Assembly: GCA_002633005.1 (NCBI GenBank)
Contig: NMRA01000384.1
Location: 298,064-362,063, forward strand
Length of the DNA stretch: 64,000 nucleotides
Direction: 5' to 3'
Origin: Phoronis australis
Lineage: Eukaryota; Phoronida; Phoronidae
Notes under the pieces: model-generated
What the model saw: the letters and a program-made list of their open reading frames with translations, nothing else
Databases searched by the model: none
Told to the model about the DNA's origin: nothing
Part shown: in pieces, positions 63,463 through 64,000 of the stretch
Layout: every line of letters starts with the position of its first letter
Numbering within the stretch: the first letter of the stretch is position 1
Translations under genes and position numbers: made by a program

Positions 63463-64000
63463 TAAACCCACTGAGAACACGCTCAGGAAGTTAGTAAGAA
63501 CTTAGTAACATTTGGACACTTTGTGCAGCAAGCAAGATCAAAAGCAATAAAGAACTGTCCATTCTTTTTAAGTCCAGAAATCAATTCTCATCTGAATCTG
63601 AGGAAAAGTTATTAATAAAAGGCGATTAGGGTAATATCATTAAATATAACTACATGTAAGTTGTTACGAACGTGGGTTTAGAGCAGCTTCAAGATTCAGG
63701 TAATGCGAAGTGACATCTAGTGACTTGATTATTTGACAACTTTATACGACAATGGTATGATCAACAAACACACAACAAAATTTTGATCATTTTTGGTAAT
63801 GCAAAGATCGTTTGGAAAATGCAAAAGACAATTTTGGTCATAACTTTTGTTCGAGATAGAATAAAAGACATGGGCTTTGAACAGAGTACCTGAGCAAGCA
63901 TGTGAATGCAGAATGGTCTATCAACGCCGTAGAGTGCTTATATATTAGGAATCAAATAAGTCATCTACACAATAATGGAATGTATATTGCAACCAGCTAC
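63463..64000. other. Nothing recognised to window end
   Basis: No frame, repeat or splice-bounded coiled-coil segment could be supported. Confidence 0.5.

Overview
This is a stretch of an AT-rich animal nuclear genome, not a microbial one. The evidence is many short exons with GT-AG (and one GC-AG) introns, satellite and minisatellite DNA, tRNA-derived SINEs, Penelope-like retroelements and small inverted-repeat DNA transposons. The combination of centriolin, a P2X7-like C-terminal domain, a lineage-type rhodopsin GPCR and Penelope elements fits a marine invertebrate, perhaps a non-vertebrate deuterostome. That placement is an inference; the species cannot be read from the sequence. Isolated N characters (about 3163, 16624, 29333, 33878, 48736) show this is a draft assembly.

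Layout. Positions 1-8 kb hold a duplicated block: a roughly 22-bp satellite array followed by a conserved flank of about 1 kb, present twice in direct orientation about 4.85 kb apart. From 8 to 15.8 kb the DNA is mostly non-coding, with dispersed repeats and a CRE-rich patch near 9.5-9.7 kb. From 62.3 kb down to 15.8 kb the minus strand carries the 3' part of one large gene, centriolin (CNTRL), rebuilt here from about 17 coding exons whose phases agree at every junction. The 5' part, including the leucine-rich repeats, lies beyond position 64000. The last 0.5 kb before the window edge follows a 40-42-bp minisatellite.

Two large CNTRL introns act as containers. The 9.5-kb intron (23.0-32.5 kb) holds a 5'-truncated Penelope retroelement, a possible solo LTR, a TTAA-flanked foldback element and a decayed two-exon P2X7-like gene, all within a centrosomal gene. 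The 19.9-kb intron (36.3-56.1 kb) holds an intact intronless rhodopsin-family GPCR on the opposite strand, a Penelope relic inside a nearly symmetrical inverted repeat, several copies of undescribed dispersed repeats, SINEs and a 62-bp minisatellite.

Most notable observations: two CNTRL introns carry tandem arrays whose units imitate the neighbouring authentic splice site on the transcribed strand (a donor-like array beside one exon, an acceptor-like polypyrimidine array before another); the penultimate CNTRL exon is tandemly duplicated in frame beside an N; one copy of the duplicated flank carries two abutting perfect hairpins where the other copy has a plain junction; and at least five dispersed repeat families can be recognised by comparing the window with itself.
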